Assembly: GCF_007992215.1 (NCBI RefSeq)
Contig: NZ_BJZV01000001.1
Coordinates: forward strand, 248,001-312,000
Origin: Methylobacterium gnaphalii
Lineage (GTDB): Bacteria > Pseudomonadota > Alphaproteobacteria > Rhizobiales > Beijerinckiaceae
DNA: 64,000 nucleotides
Reading direction: 5' to 3'
A model generated the notes under the pieces. It worked only from the letters and a program-made list of their open reading frames with translations, had not been told where the DNA came from and did not search any database. The translations under genes and the position numbers were made by a program. This document shows positions 17,616-25,850 of the stretch, piece after piece. How positions within the stretch are numbered: position 1 is the stretch's first letter; every line of letters begins with the position of its first letter.

Positions 17616-18917
17616 ATGAACGACACTTCCGAGGTCTGGCTGGCAGCGAGCATCGTGGTGATCTCGCTGCTGCTCTCGGCGTTCTTTGCCGGGGCAGAGA
17701 CCGCCTTCACCGCTGCGTCACGGGCACGGATGCTGTCCCTCGAGACGGGCGGTAATCGCCAGGCTGGACTCGTCAACCGCATCCTTGCAATGCGCGAGCG
17801 CTTCATCGGCGCGATGCTCATCGGCTATAACGTCGTCGCAATCGGCGCCTCTGCCTTCACCACGAACGTGCTCACCAGCCTCTTCGGCTCGAGCGGCGTG
17901 ATCTACGCCACCGTCGCAATGTCGGTGCTCGTCATCGTTTTCGCCGAGGTGCTGCCGAAGACGCTCGCCATCAGCAATCCCGACCGGCTTGCCCTGTTGA
18001 TGGCGCAACCCGTCGCCTTCGCTGTCGGCCTGCTTGGCCCTCTGGCGGTAGCGACCGAGGCGATCGTGCGCCTGATTCTCAAGCCCTTCGGCATCTCCAT
18101 CGGCGCGCACGGCTCGATCTTGTCGGCGACAGAGGAAATCCGCGGGCAGGTGGCCTTGCTCCACCGCGAGGGCGGCGTCGAGAAGGCCGAGCGGGACATG
18201 CTCGGCGGCCTGCTCGACCTCAACGAGCTCACCGTCTCCGAGGTCATGGTCCACCGCACCAAGATGCGGACCATCAGTGCGGATCTGCCCTCGGAAGAAA
18301 TTGTGCGCGAGGTGCTGGCCTCGCCGTATACGCGCATGCCGCTCTGGCGCGAGAAGCACGAAAACATCGTCGGCGTGCTTCACGCCAAGGACCTGCTGAG
18401 GGCGCTGGATGCGGCCGGCGGCGATCCGGCGAGCCTCAAGGTTGAGGAACTTGCGCTGGAGACTTGGTTCGTGCCGGATACGACCTCGTTGCGCGATCAG
18501 CTCAAGGCCTTCCTGGCACGCAAAACGCACTTCGCGCTCGCGGTCGATGAGTATGGCGAGGTGATGGGCCTCGTCACGCTCGAGGACATCCTCGAAGAAA
18601 TCGTCGGCGATATCGCCGATGAGCATGACGTCACGATTTCGGGTGTCCGCCCCCAGCCGGACGGTTCGGTTACGGTCGATGGCGGCGTACCGATCCGCGA
18701 CCTCAACCGGGCCATGGACTGGAACCTGCCGGACGAGGAGGCCACCACCATCGCCGGCCTCGTCATCCACGAGGCGCGGGCGATCCCCGATACGGGGACC
18801 ACCTACAATTTCCACGGCTTCCGCTTCCAGGTGGTGCGCAAGGCCAAGAACCGGATCACGAGCTTGCGGATCTCACCCTTGCTTCCGGTACTGCCGAAGC
18901 CTGCTGGCGAAGAATAA
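17616..18917 (+). CDS. CNNM/HlyC-CorC family transporter with CBS domains
   Basis: A 433-residue protein built as a DUF21 membrane domain (about 1-190, with LSAFFAGAETAFTAASRARM and FAEVLPKTLAISNP), two CBS domains (about 205-335, VMVHRTKMRTI and HFALAVDEYGEVMGLVTLEDILEEIVG) and a C-terminal CorC_HlyC domain (about 350-425). Members are linked to magnesium or cobalt efflux and resistance; the ion here is inferred. The gene stands alone downstream of the two-component system, with an 87-bp gap. Confidence 0.88.
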   Translation: MNDTSEVWLAASIVVISLLLSAFFAGAETAFTAASRARMLSLETGGNRQAGLVNRILAMRERFIGAMLIGYNVVAIGASAFTTNVLTSLFGSSGVIYATVAMSVLVIVFAEVLPKTLAISNPDRLALLMAQPVAFAVGLLGPLAVATEAIVRLILKPFGISIGAHGSILSATEEIRGQVALLHREGGVEKAERDMLGGLLDLNELTVSEVMVHRTKMRTISADLPSEEIVREVLASPYTRMPLWREKHENIVGVLHAKDLLRALDAAGGDPASLKVEELALETWFVPDTTSLRDQLKAFLARKTHFALAVDEYGEVMGLVTLEDILEEIVGDIADEHDVTISGVRPQPDGSVTVDGGVPIRDLNRAMDWNLPDEEATTIAGLVIHEARAIPDTGTTYNFHGFRFQVVRKAKNRITSLRISPLLPVLPKPAGEE

Positions 18918-18954
18918 TCCACCGCCGTGACGGGTGCAGCGCCTGCGCGGTCTT

Positions 18955-19134
18955 CGCCGCGCATGAGTTGGACGAACTCCGAGCGATAGCCGATCGGGTC
19001 CGAACCGCGCGCAGCGGGCACAATCGTCAAGACGTTATCGAGCTTGGGCTCGCCATCCATGTGTCGCCGCGCAGGGTCTCGCCAAAGCCGGCGACGGTGG
19101 TGGCGAAGCGCGCATCCTCTCCGCTCTGTCGCAC
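18955..19134 (-). pseudogene. Remnant of a VWA/DUF3520 (YfbK-like) gene, C-terminal end
   Basis: On the minus strand two frames together give the C-terminus of a YfbK-type von Willebrand factor A protein. One frame reads GEDARFATTVAGFGETLRGD and soon reaches a stop. A second frame then reads LDNVLTIVPAARG and SDPIGYRSEFVQLMRG. A frameshift near 19045-19060 separates them, and no start codon or VWA domain is left upstream. This looks like a deletion scar. It lies between the CNNM transporter gene and the OhrR-like gene. Confidence 0.6.
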
Positions 19135-19424
19135 TCAGCGAGTCCCCGGCAAGGTTCGCGCACTCCTGATCAAGGGTCGGTAAGTCCCACACACCGCTGG
19201 GCTTGGGGTTGCGTGCACGATGGTCACACTCACCAAACGCGCATGGGTCCACTGATTGTGTGCGGCCCAATCATCCTTTAACAATGGGCGCTTAGCCGCC
19301 GATCATGTGCCGAAGCATCCCGTCCTCCGCTCTGGAGTTCGAGATGGCGAGCCGTTGGCATTGCTGCGGCAAGCTCGGGCGGGCGGCGCGTTCGCTCGGC
19401 CGGTATGGGATGAGGGCGACGAGA

Positions 19425-19907
19425 ATGAGAAAGCCGGGCCGGGCCGACGACCCGCAACGATTGGACAATCAGCTCTGCTTCGCGGTGTATTCCGCAGCGC
19501 ATGCCTTCGGCCGTGCCTACCGCGCTATGCTCAGCCACCACGACCTGACCTATCCGCAATACCTCGTTCTGCTCGTTCTCTGGGAGGAGGAAGGGCTGAC
19601 GGTGAAGGATATCGGGACGAAGCTTTTTCTCGATTCCGGCACACTGACACCATTGCTCAAGCGCCTGGAGGCCGCCGGCCAGGTCCGCCGGGTGCGCGAC
19701 AGGGCGGATGAGCGACAAGTCAGCATCTTCCTGACGGAGAAGGGGCGTAGTCTGAAAGGCAAGATGGAGTGCCTGCCGCTCGACGTCGGCGGTATGACCG
19801 GTCTCGACATGGAGGCCCGCCGAACCCTGCTCGAAACCCTGGCCGGGATGCGCGGTGAGCTGCACGAGCGCGCGAACTCAGATGCGACGGTGCGCGCTGC
19901 CGGCTGA
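19425..19907 (+). CDS. MarR/OhrR family redox-type regulator
   Basis: A 160-residue regulator. The segment [21 protein letters not shown] carries the N-terminal Cys that senses organic peroxides in OhrR. The winged helix includes [22 protein letters not shown] and the wing [20 protein letters not shown] therefore read it as OhrR-like. The usual partner ohr (organic hydroperoxide resistance) is not adjacent. I start at ATG 19425 with GAGGG upstream; in-frame ATGs at 19410 and 19305 would add residues unlike the family. Confidence 0.82.
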   Translation: MRKPGRADDPQRLDNQLCFAVYSAAHAFGRAYRAMLSHHDLTYPQYLVLLVLWEEEGLTVKDIGTKLFLDSGTLTPLLKRLEAAGQVRRVRDRADERQVSIFLTEKGRSLKGKMECLPLDVGGMTGLDMEARRTLLETLAGMRGELHERANSDATVRAAG

Positions 19908-19920
19908 TCTAGGTCGAGAC

Positions 19921-19950
19921 AAAAAAGAAGCCGCTCCGTAGAGCGGCTTC
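19921..19950 (-). terminator. Rho-independent terminator of the cytochrome c gene
   Basis: A perfect 10-bp stem, GAAGCCGCTC/GAGCGGCTTC (19927-19936 and 19941-19950), with a 4-nt loop is followed on the minus strand by six T (19926-19921). A second 7-bp hairpin lies at 19965-19984. The main hairpin may also limit read-through from the OhrR-like gene on the plus strand. Confidence 0.88.
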
Positions 19951-20001
19951 CCGATAACTGCAGCCCGCTGAATCGCTTCAGCGGTTTCGCAATCGCGATG
20001 T

Positions 20002-20361
20002 TTATTTCTGCGAGGCGAGATAGGCGATGATATCGTTGAGCTTCTTCTCGTCCTTGACGCCGGCATACATCATCTTGTTGCCCGGCACCTTCTTCTTCGG
20101 ATCCGCGATCCACTCCTTCAAGGTCGCCTCGTCCCAGGTCAGACCCGAGTTCTTGAGCGCATCCGAGTAGCTGAAGCCCTCATGCGCGGCTGCCTTGCGG
20201 CCGACGACACCCTTGAGATCCGGGCCTGCGCCGTTCTTGCCGAACGCATGGCAGGCCTTGCAGGGTGCGAAGGCCTTCTCGCCGGCAGCGGCATCGCCTT
20301 CGGCATGGGCAGCAAGGGGAAGAAGCGCAGCGAACGCAACGCCGAGGATGAGATGACGCAT
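20002..20361 (-). CDS. Class I cytochrome c (c2/c550 type)
   Basis: A 119-residue periplasmic electron carrier. The signal peptide covers about residues 1-20 ([17 protein letters not shown]). The haem site is CKACH (34-38), and the probable Met ligand lies in PGNKMMYAG. The length and the [17 protein letters not shown] and [12 protein letters not shown] segments match mitochondrial-like cytochrome c2 proteins. ATG 20361 is preceded by a strong GGAGGA. A strong terminator lies downstream, so it is a single-gene unit. The redox partner is not shown by context. Confidence 0.93.
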   Translation of the reverse strand: MRHLILGVAFAALLPLAAHAEGDAAAGEKAFAPCKACHAFGKNGAGPDLKGVVGRKAAAHEGFSYSDALKNSGLTWDEATLKEWIADPKKKVPGNKMMYAGVKDEKKLNDIIAYLASQK

Positions 20362-20668
20362 CAAAATTCCTCCGTGTGAGCAGCAACGGCCGCTCTTGGG
20401 CTGGGATAAAGCCGCCCAGCTTTAGAACAGATAAAGACTGGAAGCGCTACCCAGGTTCCCGTCAGTTCGCAGCGAAAGCGTCGCTTTGGCATGGACTTCA
20501 CGTGGGCTCGGTGACGATCTGGCGCGCGTGCGTGCCCGGCCGATTTCCGATAGGGTGCCGCTTCCGGCTTTGCTCACGCGGCGGCGGCGCCGGTGAAGCC
20601 GAGACGATGAGCGCGATGGCCGCCCGCGCGGCCTGAACCGCGCCGCCGAGCCAGGGAGGACATGCTGG
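20362..20668. other. Intergenic region, no gene recognised
   Basis: This is the divergent promoter region between the cytochrome c gene and the GlcD-like gene. It holds both ribosome sites (GGAGGA on each strand) and a 6-bp inverted repeat GCTGGG/CCCAGC near 20400-20420. A plus-strand open frame (20376-20636) is compositionally unlike coding sequence here and I do not accept it. Confidence 0.5.
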
Positions 20669-22102
20669 ATGTCGATCGCTTTCCCCACCCCGAACGCCGA
20701 CATCCTCGCCCGCCGCGAGGCCATCATCGAGGGGCTGCGCCCGCTCGTCTCCCCCGAGGCTCTGGTGACGACCGAGGACGAGCGCCGGGTTTTCGAGTCC
20801 GACGGCCTCACCGCCTACCGCAAGATCCCGCTCGCAGTGGTGCTGCCGTCGACGACCGAAGAGGTCTCGGCGGTGATGGCCTATTGCCACCGCCAAGGCG
20901 TGCCAGTGGTCGCGCGGGGTGCCGGTACCTCGCTCGCCGGAGGAGCCATCGCGCAGGAGGATGCGGTCATCATCGGCGTGGGCAAGATGACTCGTGTGCT
21001 CGACATGGACTTCGCCAACCGCACGGCACGGGTCGAGGCCGGCATTACCAATCTGGCGATCTCCGGCGCAGTCAGCCACGAAGGCTTCTTCTACGCGCCC
21101 GATCCGTCGAGCCAACTCGCCTGCACCATCGCCGGCAACATCGCCATGAACTCGGGCGGTGCGCATTGCCTGAAATACGGCGTCACCACCAACAACCTGC
21201 TCGGCGTCACCCTGGTCACCAACGACGGCACCGTCGTCCAGATTGGCGGCGATCACCTCGACAGCGGCGGCTACGACCTGCTCGGGTTGATCTGCGGCTC
21301 GGAGGGCCAGCTTGGCATCGTCACGGAGGCGACCGTGCGCATCATCCGTGCGGCGGAGGGGGCCCGTCCGGTTCTCGTCGGTTTCTCGTCGGTAGACGAC
21401 GCCGGCCGGTGCGTGGCCGCGATCATCGCCGCCGGCATCATCCCGGTGGCGATCGAGTACATGGACAAGGAAGCGATCCTGATCACGGAGGATTTCGCGC
21501 AGGCCGGCTATCCGCGCGATGCCGAGGCGATGCTGATCATCGAGGTCGAGGGCTGCGACGAGGAATGCGAGGATATCCTCGCGAGGATCGAGGCTATTGC
21601 GAAGGACTACCGGCCGACCAGCATCCGGGTCTCCAAGTCCGAAGCCGAGTCCGCCGCCATCTGGAAAGGCCGCAAGTCCGCCTTCGGCGCGACGGGCCGT
21701 ATCTCCGACTACATCTGCATGGATGGTACCATTCCCACCGGCCAACTCGGCACAGTGCTGGAGCGGATTGGCGCGATCTGCGCCGGACACAACCTTCGCG
21801 TCGCCAACGTCTTCCATGCCGGCGACGGCAACCTGCACCCACTGATCCTGTTCGACATCAACACGCCCGGCGAGCTGCAGAAGGCGGAAGCCGCCGGCGA
21901 CGAGATCCTGAAGCTCTGTGTCGAGGTCGGCGGCTGCCTCACCGGCGAGCACGGCGTCGGCATCGAGAAGCGCGAGCTGATGCCGTTTCAGTATACCCGC
22001 GAGGATCTTGAGCAGCAGATGCGGGTGCGCAACGTGTTCGATCCGGCCTGGCTGATGAATCCGGCCAAGGTGTTTCCGCTGGAAGGGCGGGTGGCAGCCT
22101 GA
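20669..22102 (+). CDS. FAD-linked oxidase, GlcD family
   Basis: A 477-residue flavoenzyme of the glycolate oxidase GlcD / D-lactate dehydrogenase family. The FAD-binding PCMH domain (about 45-225) has VVARGAGTSLAGG, NTIAGN-like CTIAGNIAMNSGGAHCLKYG and LIGSEG-like LICGSEGQLGIVTEATV. The C-terminal FAD-oxidase domain ends with HAGDGNLHP and GGCLTGEHGVGIEKR. It probably oxidises a 2-hydroxyacid such as glycolate or D-lactate. glcE and glcF, which usually follow, are absent. ATG 20669 has GGAGGA eight bases upstream; a nearby ATG at 20662 is in another frame. Confidence 0.87.
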   Translation: MSIAFPTPNADILARREAIIEGLRPLVSPEALVTTEDERRVFESDGLTAYRKIPLAVVLPSTTEEVSAVMAYCHRQGVPVVARGAGTSLAGGAIAQEDAVIIGVGKMTRVLDMDFANRTARVEAGITNLAISGAVSHEGFFYAPDPSSQLACTIAGNIAMNSGGAHCLKYGVTTNNLLGVTLVTNDGTVVQIGGDHLDSGGYDLLGLICGSEGQLGIVTEATVRIIRAAEGARPVLVGFSSVDDAGRCVAAIIAAGIIPVAIEYMDKEAILITEDFAQAGYPRDAEAMLIIEVEGCDEECEDILARIEAIAKDYRPTSIRVSKSEAESAAIWKGRKSAFGATGRISDYICMDGTIPTGQLGTVLERIGAICAGHNLRVANVFHAGDGNLHPLILFDINTPGELQKAEAAGDEILKLCVEVGGCLTGEHGVGIEKRELMPFQYTREDLEQQMRVRNVFDPAWLMNPAKVFPLEGRVAA

Positions 22103-22105
22103 GGC

Positions 22106-22954
22106 TCAGGCCTCGCGGCCGAGCCGGTCGCAGCGAAACGCCCCGTATCCCCCGCGTGCCAGGCGCTCGGCGAGCGCCGGCAGGAACAGATCGGCCTCAG
22201 CCGCGAGCATCCAAGGTGGGTTGATCACGACGAGGCCGGTGCCGTGCAGGCGGGTCTCGTCATCAGGCCGGTCGATCATCAGGTCGATGCGCAGCGCCGG
22301 CCGATCCAGCGCGCGATCAAGCGCCGCGATCATTTGGTCGATCGCGGCAACGTCCTTGATCGGATACCAGCCGAGGAAGATCCCCGTCGGCCATTTCCGG
22401 GCTGCTTTGAGCAGGCTCTGGCCGAGACGGTCGATCTCGCCGCGCTCTTCGTAAGGCGGATCGGTGAGGACGAGGCCGCGCCGCTCCGGCGGCGGGATCA
22501 TCGCGCCGAGCGCCGTCCAGCCGTCGAGATGCAGCACCTTGGTGCGACTGTCGCTTCGGCAGCGATCGGCCAGCGTGGCTGCGTCTGCCGGGTGCAGCTC
22601 GACGAAGACGCCCTTGTCGCCGCTGCGCAGGAACTCGCGGATCAATGCCGGTGAGCCGGGATAGATCGTCGGCCCATGGCGCTCGCGAACCGCCGAGACG
22701 GCCGCGCGATAAGGCGCGAGCAGCGCCTCCACCGCGTCAGAGAACCGCGCGTCGAGCCGGCCCCAACCCTCAAGCCACTCGCCCGTCCGGCCGGCCTCGT
22801 CAGCGGTCAGATCGTAGAGCCCGAGCCCTGCATGGGTGTCGATGGCGCGGAATGGCTTGTCCTTCGCGGCAAGGTGCACGAGCACGCGCGTGAGCACGAG
22901 GTGCTTCAGCACGTCCGCGAAGTTGCCGGCGTGGAAGGCATGGCGGTAGTTCAG
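22106..22954 (-). CDS. rlmJ: 23S rRNA (adenine2030-N6)-methyltransferase RlmJ
   Basis: Methylates A2030 of 23S rRNA. RlmJ proteins normally begin MNYRHAFHAGNFADVLKH. Here that sequence is present in frame, but its first codon is CTG at 22954, giving 282 residues, close to the 280 of E. coli. A GGAG lies nine bases upstream of the CTG. The first conventional start, GTG at 22912, would remove the conserved N-terminal segment. Other hallmarks are DTHAGLGLYDL, the SAM/catalytic motif TDPPYEERGE and the C-terminal GTGLVVINPPW. It converges on the GlcD gene with only 3 bp between stops. I favour CTG initiation, but have not excluded a sequence error. Confidence 0.88.
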   Translation of the reverse strand: MNYRHAFHAGNFADVLKHLVLTRVLVHLAAKDKPFRAIDTHAGLGLYDLTADEAGRTGEWLEGWGRLDARFSDAVEALLAPYRAAVSAVRERHGPTIYPGSPALIREFLRSGDKGVFVELHPADAATLADRCRSDSRTKVLHLDGWTALGAMIPPPERRGLVLTDPPYEERGEIDRLGQSLLKAARKWPTGIFLGWYPIKDVAAIDQMIAALDRALDRPALRIDLMIDRPDDETRLHGTGLVVINPPWMLAAEADLFLPALAERLARGGYGAFRCDRLGREA

Positions 22955-22977
22955 GGCTTCGATCTCCAGACGTGGCC

Positions 22978-23421
22978 TCAGTCCTCGGCCGCGCCCGAGA
23001 ACGGATCGGGCCGAATGGCATCGAGCTCGGGCATGAGCACGACGCTCTCCTGCTCGTTCGGATCGGTCCGGGCAATCACGGCGATGCAGGGCGCGTCGGC
23101 GCTGGGATTGTAGGGCAGGTGCGGCACGCCGGCCGGGATGTAGAAGAAGTTGCCCGGCTGGACCATGGCGTGCTCCTCGAGCGCATCCCCATACCAGCAG
23201 CCCGATACGCCGCTCAGCGCGTAGATCGCGGTCTCGTGCGCCTCGTGCTTGTGTGCCTTTGCCTTAGCCAGCGGCGGGATGGTGACGAGTTGGAGGTGGA
23301 TGCCTTTGGCACCGACGCTCTCTGCCGAGATGCCGACGGCGTAGTCGAGTCCTTGCTTGCCGGTGAAGGCTGCGCCGGCCTGGACGAGGCGGCAGCTCGA
23401 ATGATTGGGCGAGCTGGTCAT
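22978..23421 (-). CDS. Cupin domain-containing protein
   Basis: A 147-residue protein with one cupin barrel: KAHKHEAHETAIYALSG carries the metal-binding His-His-Glu set, and PGNFFYIPAGVPHLPYN carries the second motif with its His. It probably binds a metal and a small ligand, with the reaction unknown. It lies upstream of rlmJ on the same strand, 23 bp away, so the two may be co-transcribed. The C-terminus is acidic. Confidence 0.8.
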   Translation of the reverse strand: MTSSPNHSSCRLVQAGAAFTGKQGLDYAVGISAESVGAKGIHLQLVTIPPLAKAKAHKHEAHETAIYALSGVSGCWYGDALEEHAMVQPGNFFYIPAGVPHLPYNPSADAPCIAVIARTDPNEQESVVLMPELDAIRPDPFSGAAED

Positions 23422-23503
23422 GGTGTGATCCTCGATCGCGCACGGCCGGGGCCGTCGGATCGAGCCCTAACCGGCTTCGCGCCAGAACGGCAACTGGCCC
23501 GGA

Positions 23504-24178
23504 TCAGCGCGCCGCGTCGATCTCGACCTCACCACCACGGCAGCCCTGGCGCGCCACGGTCGGACAGCTCACGAAGCCCTTGAGATCCTTGTCGAAGCAG
23601 ATCCGAACTTCTTCGAGCTGACTGCGCTTGCAGGTCACCGCCATCATGTCGGTGCGTAGGCCCTGGTTCGCCTCCACGAATTGCCGCGCGATCTCGAGCG
23701 GCGCGACGCGCTGGCTGGAATTCGGCTTGCGGAAGGCTTCCGGAATGGTCACGGCCTGTCGCGCCTGTTTCACGGCCTTGAAATAGGCGACCGGGTCGAG
23801 GCCCGAGCAGGTGCCGTGGGTCTTCCATTCGTGTCGGGCGAGCCCGGCGCTCGGCATGATCTCGCCGGCCACCGACAGGGCGTCGCGGGTCAGCGGACGC
23901 GGGAAGGCGCCGCAATTCGAGGGGAAGCCGCGGGTGTATTGCGGCCAGAGGCCGTGCACGACGAAGCCGAGGCCGCGTCCGGGCGAGCATTGTCCGTCCG
24001 CATCGCGCGAGGCGCCCGGGCCGGCGCAGTAGCTCGGGGACCAGGACAGCGCGAGCACGTAGAAATCGAAAGAGCCGGGCGTTCCACCTGCGCCGCGGCC
24101 CCGGAATCCTCCGTAATCTTGAGCCTGCGCGCCCGTCGCGGCGAAGAATGCGAGGAGCGCGAGGCCGAGAAGACGCAT
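23504..24178 (-). CDS. Ribonuclease T2 family protein
   Basis: A secreted or periplasmic endoribonuclease of 224 residues. A signal peptide (LLGLALLAFFAATGAQAQ, cut near residue 19) is followed by the T2 domain with both active-site segments: CAS I FVVHGLWPQ and CAS II HEWKTHGTCSG. Several Cys (SYCAGPG, SNCGAF, RICFD) fit the disulfides of the fold. The start at ATG 24178 overlaps by one base with the stop of the upstream secreted-protein gene (TGATG), so the two are coupled. E. coli RNase I is a relative. Confidence 0.92.
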   Translation of the reverse strand: MRLLGLALLAFFAATGAQAQDYGGFRGRGAGGTPGSFDFYVLALSWSPSYCAGPGASRDADGQCSPGRGLGFVVHGLWPQYTRGFPSNCGAFPRPLTRDALSVAGEIMPSAGLARHEWKTHGTCSGLDPVAYFKAVKQARQAVTIPEAFRKPNSSQRVAPLEIARQFVEANQGLRTDMMAVTCKRSQLEEVRICFDKDLKGFVSCPTVARQGCRGGEVEIDAAR

Positions 24179-24645
24179 CAGGGGCGGGCCATCCGGCAGG
24201 CGGTGGAATAGGCGTAGGCCAGGTTCCGGTCGAGGCCGTGCACGCAATAATCGACGCCCCAGGTGGCGCTGATGAAGCCGAGGCTCTCGCGCACTGAGTA
24301 GTCGATCCGCCGGCGCACGCCGTCTGAGGTCGTCGCCACCGCCGAGCAGAAGCGGCGCGGGATGAAGTCGACGCCATAGGGGCGCCAGGCGGTTCGGCTG
24401 ATGGAGTCGTAGGACGAGATGGTCAGGGTGGTGTTCCAGTACTTCGCCTCCTTCTCGGCGAACTTGCTGGAAATCTCCTCGAGCACGGCCGTGTCCTGGC
24501 AGCCGGGAATGTTGGCGTCGTAGGGGAAGACCTGCTCTTCAGCCGGCGAGATCTCCTCGCGGGCGGAGCGGGCCGAGGCAGGCTGCATCGCCTGAAGCGC
24601 GAGCAAGCCCAGGGTGAGAGCGGTGTAGGCTAGTGGCTTGCGCAT
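24178..24645 (-). CDS. Secreted protein of unknown function coupled to RNase T2
   Basis: A 155-residue product with a signal peptide (PLAYTALTLGLLALQAMQPASA, cut near residue 25). The mature part has four Cys (IPGCQDTAVL, RRFCSAV, VDYCVHGLD, STACRMA), which suggests two disulfides. I do not recognise the family. It directly precedes and overlaps the RNase T2 gene, which suggests a shared task in the periplasm, such as modulating the nuclease; that is inference only. ATG 24645 is chosen because the signal peptide then begins normally (MRKPLAY). Confidence 0.68.
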   Translation of the reverse strand: MRKPLAYTALTLGLLALQAMQPASARSAREEISPAEEQVFPYDANIPGCQDTAVLEEISSKFAEKEAKYWNTTLTISSYDSISRTAWRPYGVDFIPRRFCSAVATTSDGVRRRIDYSVRESLGFISATWGVDYCVHGLDRNLAYAYSTACRMARP

Positions 24646-24789
24646 CGCGTCGTACAATCGCTTCTGCGGGATCAGATCGTTGTCCCGAACGATGGCCTCC
24701 CGCGGGGGCAAGTCAAGCTTGCGCGCCCCGCGCCACACGTTTTTGCGCCAGCTGGGGAGTCAGAGGCACACCCGCCAGAGGCCGGCCAG

Positions 24790-25737
24790 TCAGTAGATCG
24801 AGTGCGCGGACGACTCGACGTCGAAGGAGGAAGGCTCGTCAGCCTCCATCGCGGCCGCTCCCAAACGGGAGGGCGGTGCGGCGGCGTAGGCCGAGCGCGG
24901 TGAGGGCGCACGGGCGTACTGGGAGGCACTGCCACGCGATGAGGCCGCGCCGTAGGGCTCGTCCGTTTCCTGGTCGATCGGTGCCTGGGGCGGTGCCGGC
25001 TGGCGGACGGGTGGCCGCGGGCTAGCGAATTGGCGTGGCTGGCCGTTGGCGCCGATCTGCGGCTCGAACTTCAGTAGGGGCTTGCAGATCCGGCGCAGGC
25101 CACGCGGGTCGTGCCGGGCGAGATCGACGTGGATGTGGTCGTAGTGGAAGACGTTCGAGCCCGGCGCGAGAACGGTGGTGAAGCGGGCGCAGGCCCCGGT
25201 GAAGACCTCGCGCAGGAAGGCTTGCTCGGCCTCGGTGCCGCGCCAGCCACCCTTCACCGTGATGACGTGGTCGTCGGCGAGCTTGAAAGACATGATGTCG
25301 ATGGCATTGCCGTAGGAATGCTCCGACAGCTTGGCGCCGACCTGATTGTTCTGGCCGCGGCAGGAATAGGTTCCAGCGTTGATCTCTGTCACCGGCACGC
25401 CGAAATACAGGTTCGCCGCTGGCTGGATCGTGTCGGCGAGCCAAGCCTCGGTTTCGGCCAGGGCGGAGCAGCCGAGGGTCATGCGCTGCTTGAGGGCGAC
25501 GCTGCCGTTTCCGAGCCGCGTGATCTTGAACGGTTGCTGGATGCCGCAGGGGCCGGGACCGTCGATCTCCTTGCCGAGCGAGACATAGGCCGTTGGTTGA
25601 ACCAGCCCGCGGGCAATGCACATGCTCTCGGCCTTGTCGCGCCAGGGCGCACGGGCCTCGAACCGGTTGACGGCGCAACCGGCCAGCCCGGCGAGGAACA
25701 CCGCCGGAATCGAGAATGCGAGTACGATACGCCACAT
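24790..25737 (-). CDS. Extensin family lipoprotein (LAS-type peptidase fold)
   Basis: A 315-residue lipoprotein: lipobox LAGLAGC with Cys21, then an extensin-like C-terminal (PF06904-type) domain, about 35-235. Metal-site-like motifs are SEHSYGNAIDIMSF and FHYDHIHVD, reminiscent of D,D-carboxypeptidases and MepA/LAS enzymes, so it may cut peptidoglycan cross-links. Four or more Cys are present (SMCIA, GPCGI, LGCSA, SCRGQ, GACARF, RICKP). The last 80 residues are a low-complexity Pro/Ser/Ala tail. It is a separate unit, divergent from the amidase gene. Confidence 0.85.
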   Translation of the reverse strand: MWRIVLAFSIPAVFLAGLAGCAVNRFEARAPWRDKAESMCIARGLVQPTAYVSLGKEIDGPGPCGIQQPFKITRLGNGSVALKQRMTLGCSALAETEAWLADTIQPAANLYFGVPVTEINAGTYSCRGQNNQVGAKLSEHSYGNAIDIMSFKLADDHVITVKGGWRGTEAEQAFLREVFTGACARFTTVLAPGSNVFHYDHIHVDLARHDPRGLRRICKPLLKFEPQIGANGQPRQFASPRPPVRQPAPPQAPIDQETDEPYGAASSRGSASQYARAPSPRSAYAAAPPSRLGAAAMEADEPSSFDVESSAHSIY

Positions 25738-25850
25738 GGTCGCGACAATGCGAAGGCTCGCGTAAACGAGCCGCTAACATTGCCGCCAGTCAGCTGTGGC
25801 GGTGGTGGACAAGTGTTGACAGCGACCGTCGGGCCTCCAGAACGATTGCC

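Noticed and set aside
18803..19270. Single 155-codon minus-strand gene
   Set aside because: It contains only part of the VWA C-terminus in one frame; the rest is in another frame, so it is a remnant and not an intact gene.
20376..20636. 86-codon plus-strand frame between cytochrome c and GlcD genes
   Set aside because: No recognisable sequence, unusual composition, no ribosome site, and it lies over the promoter region.
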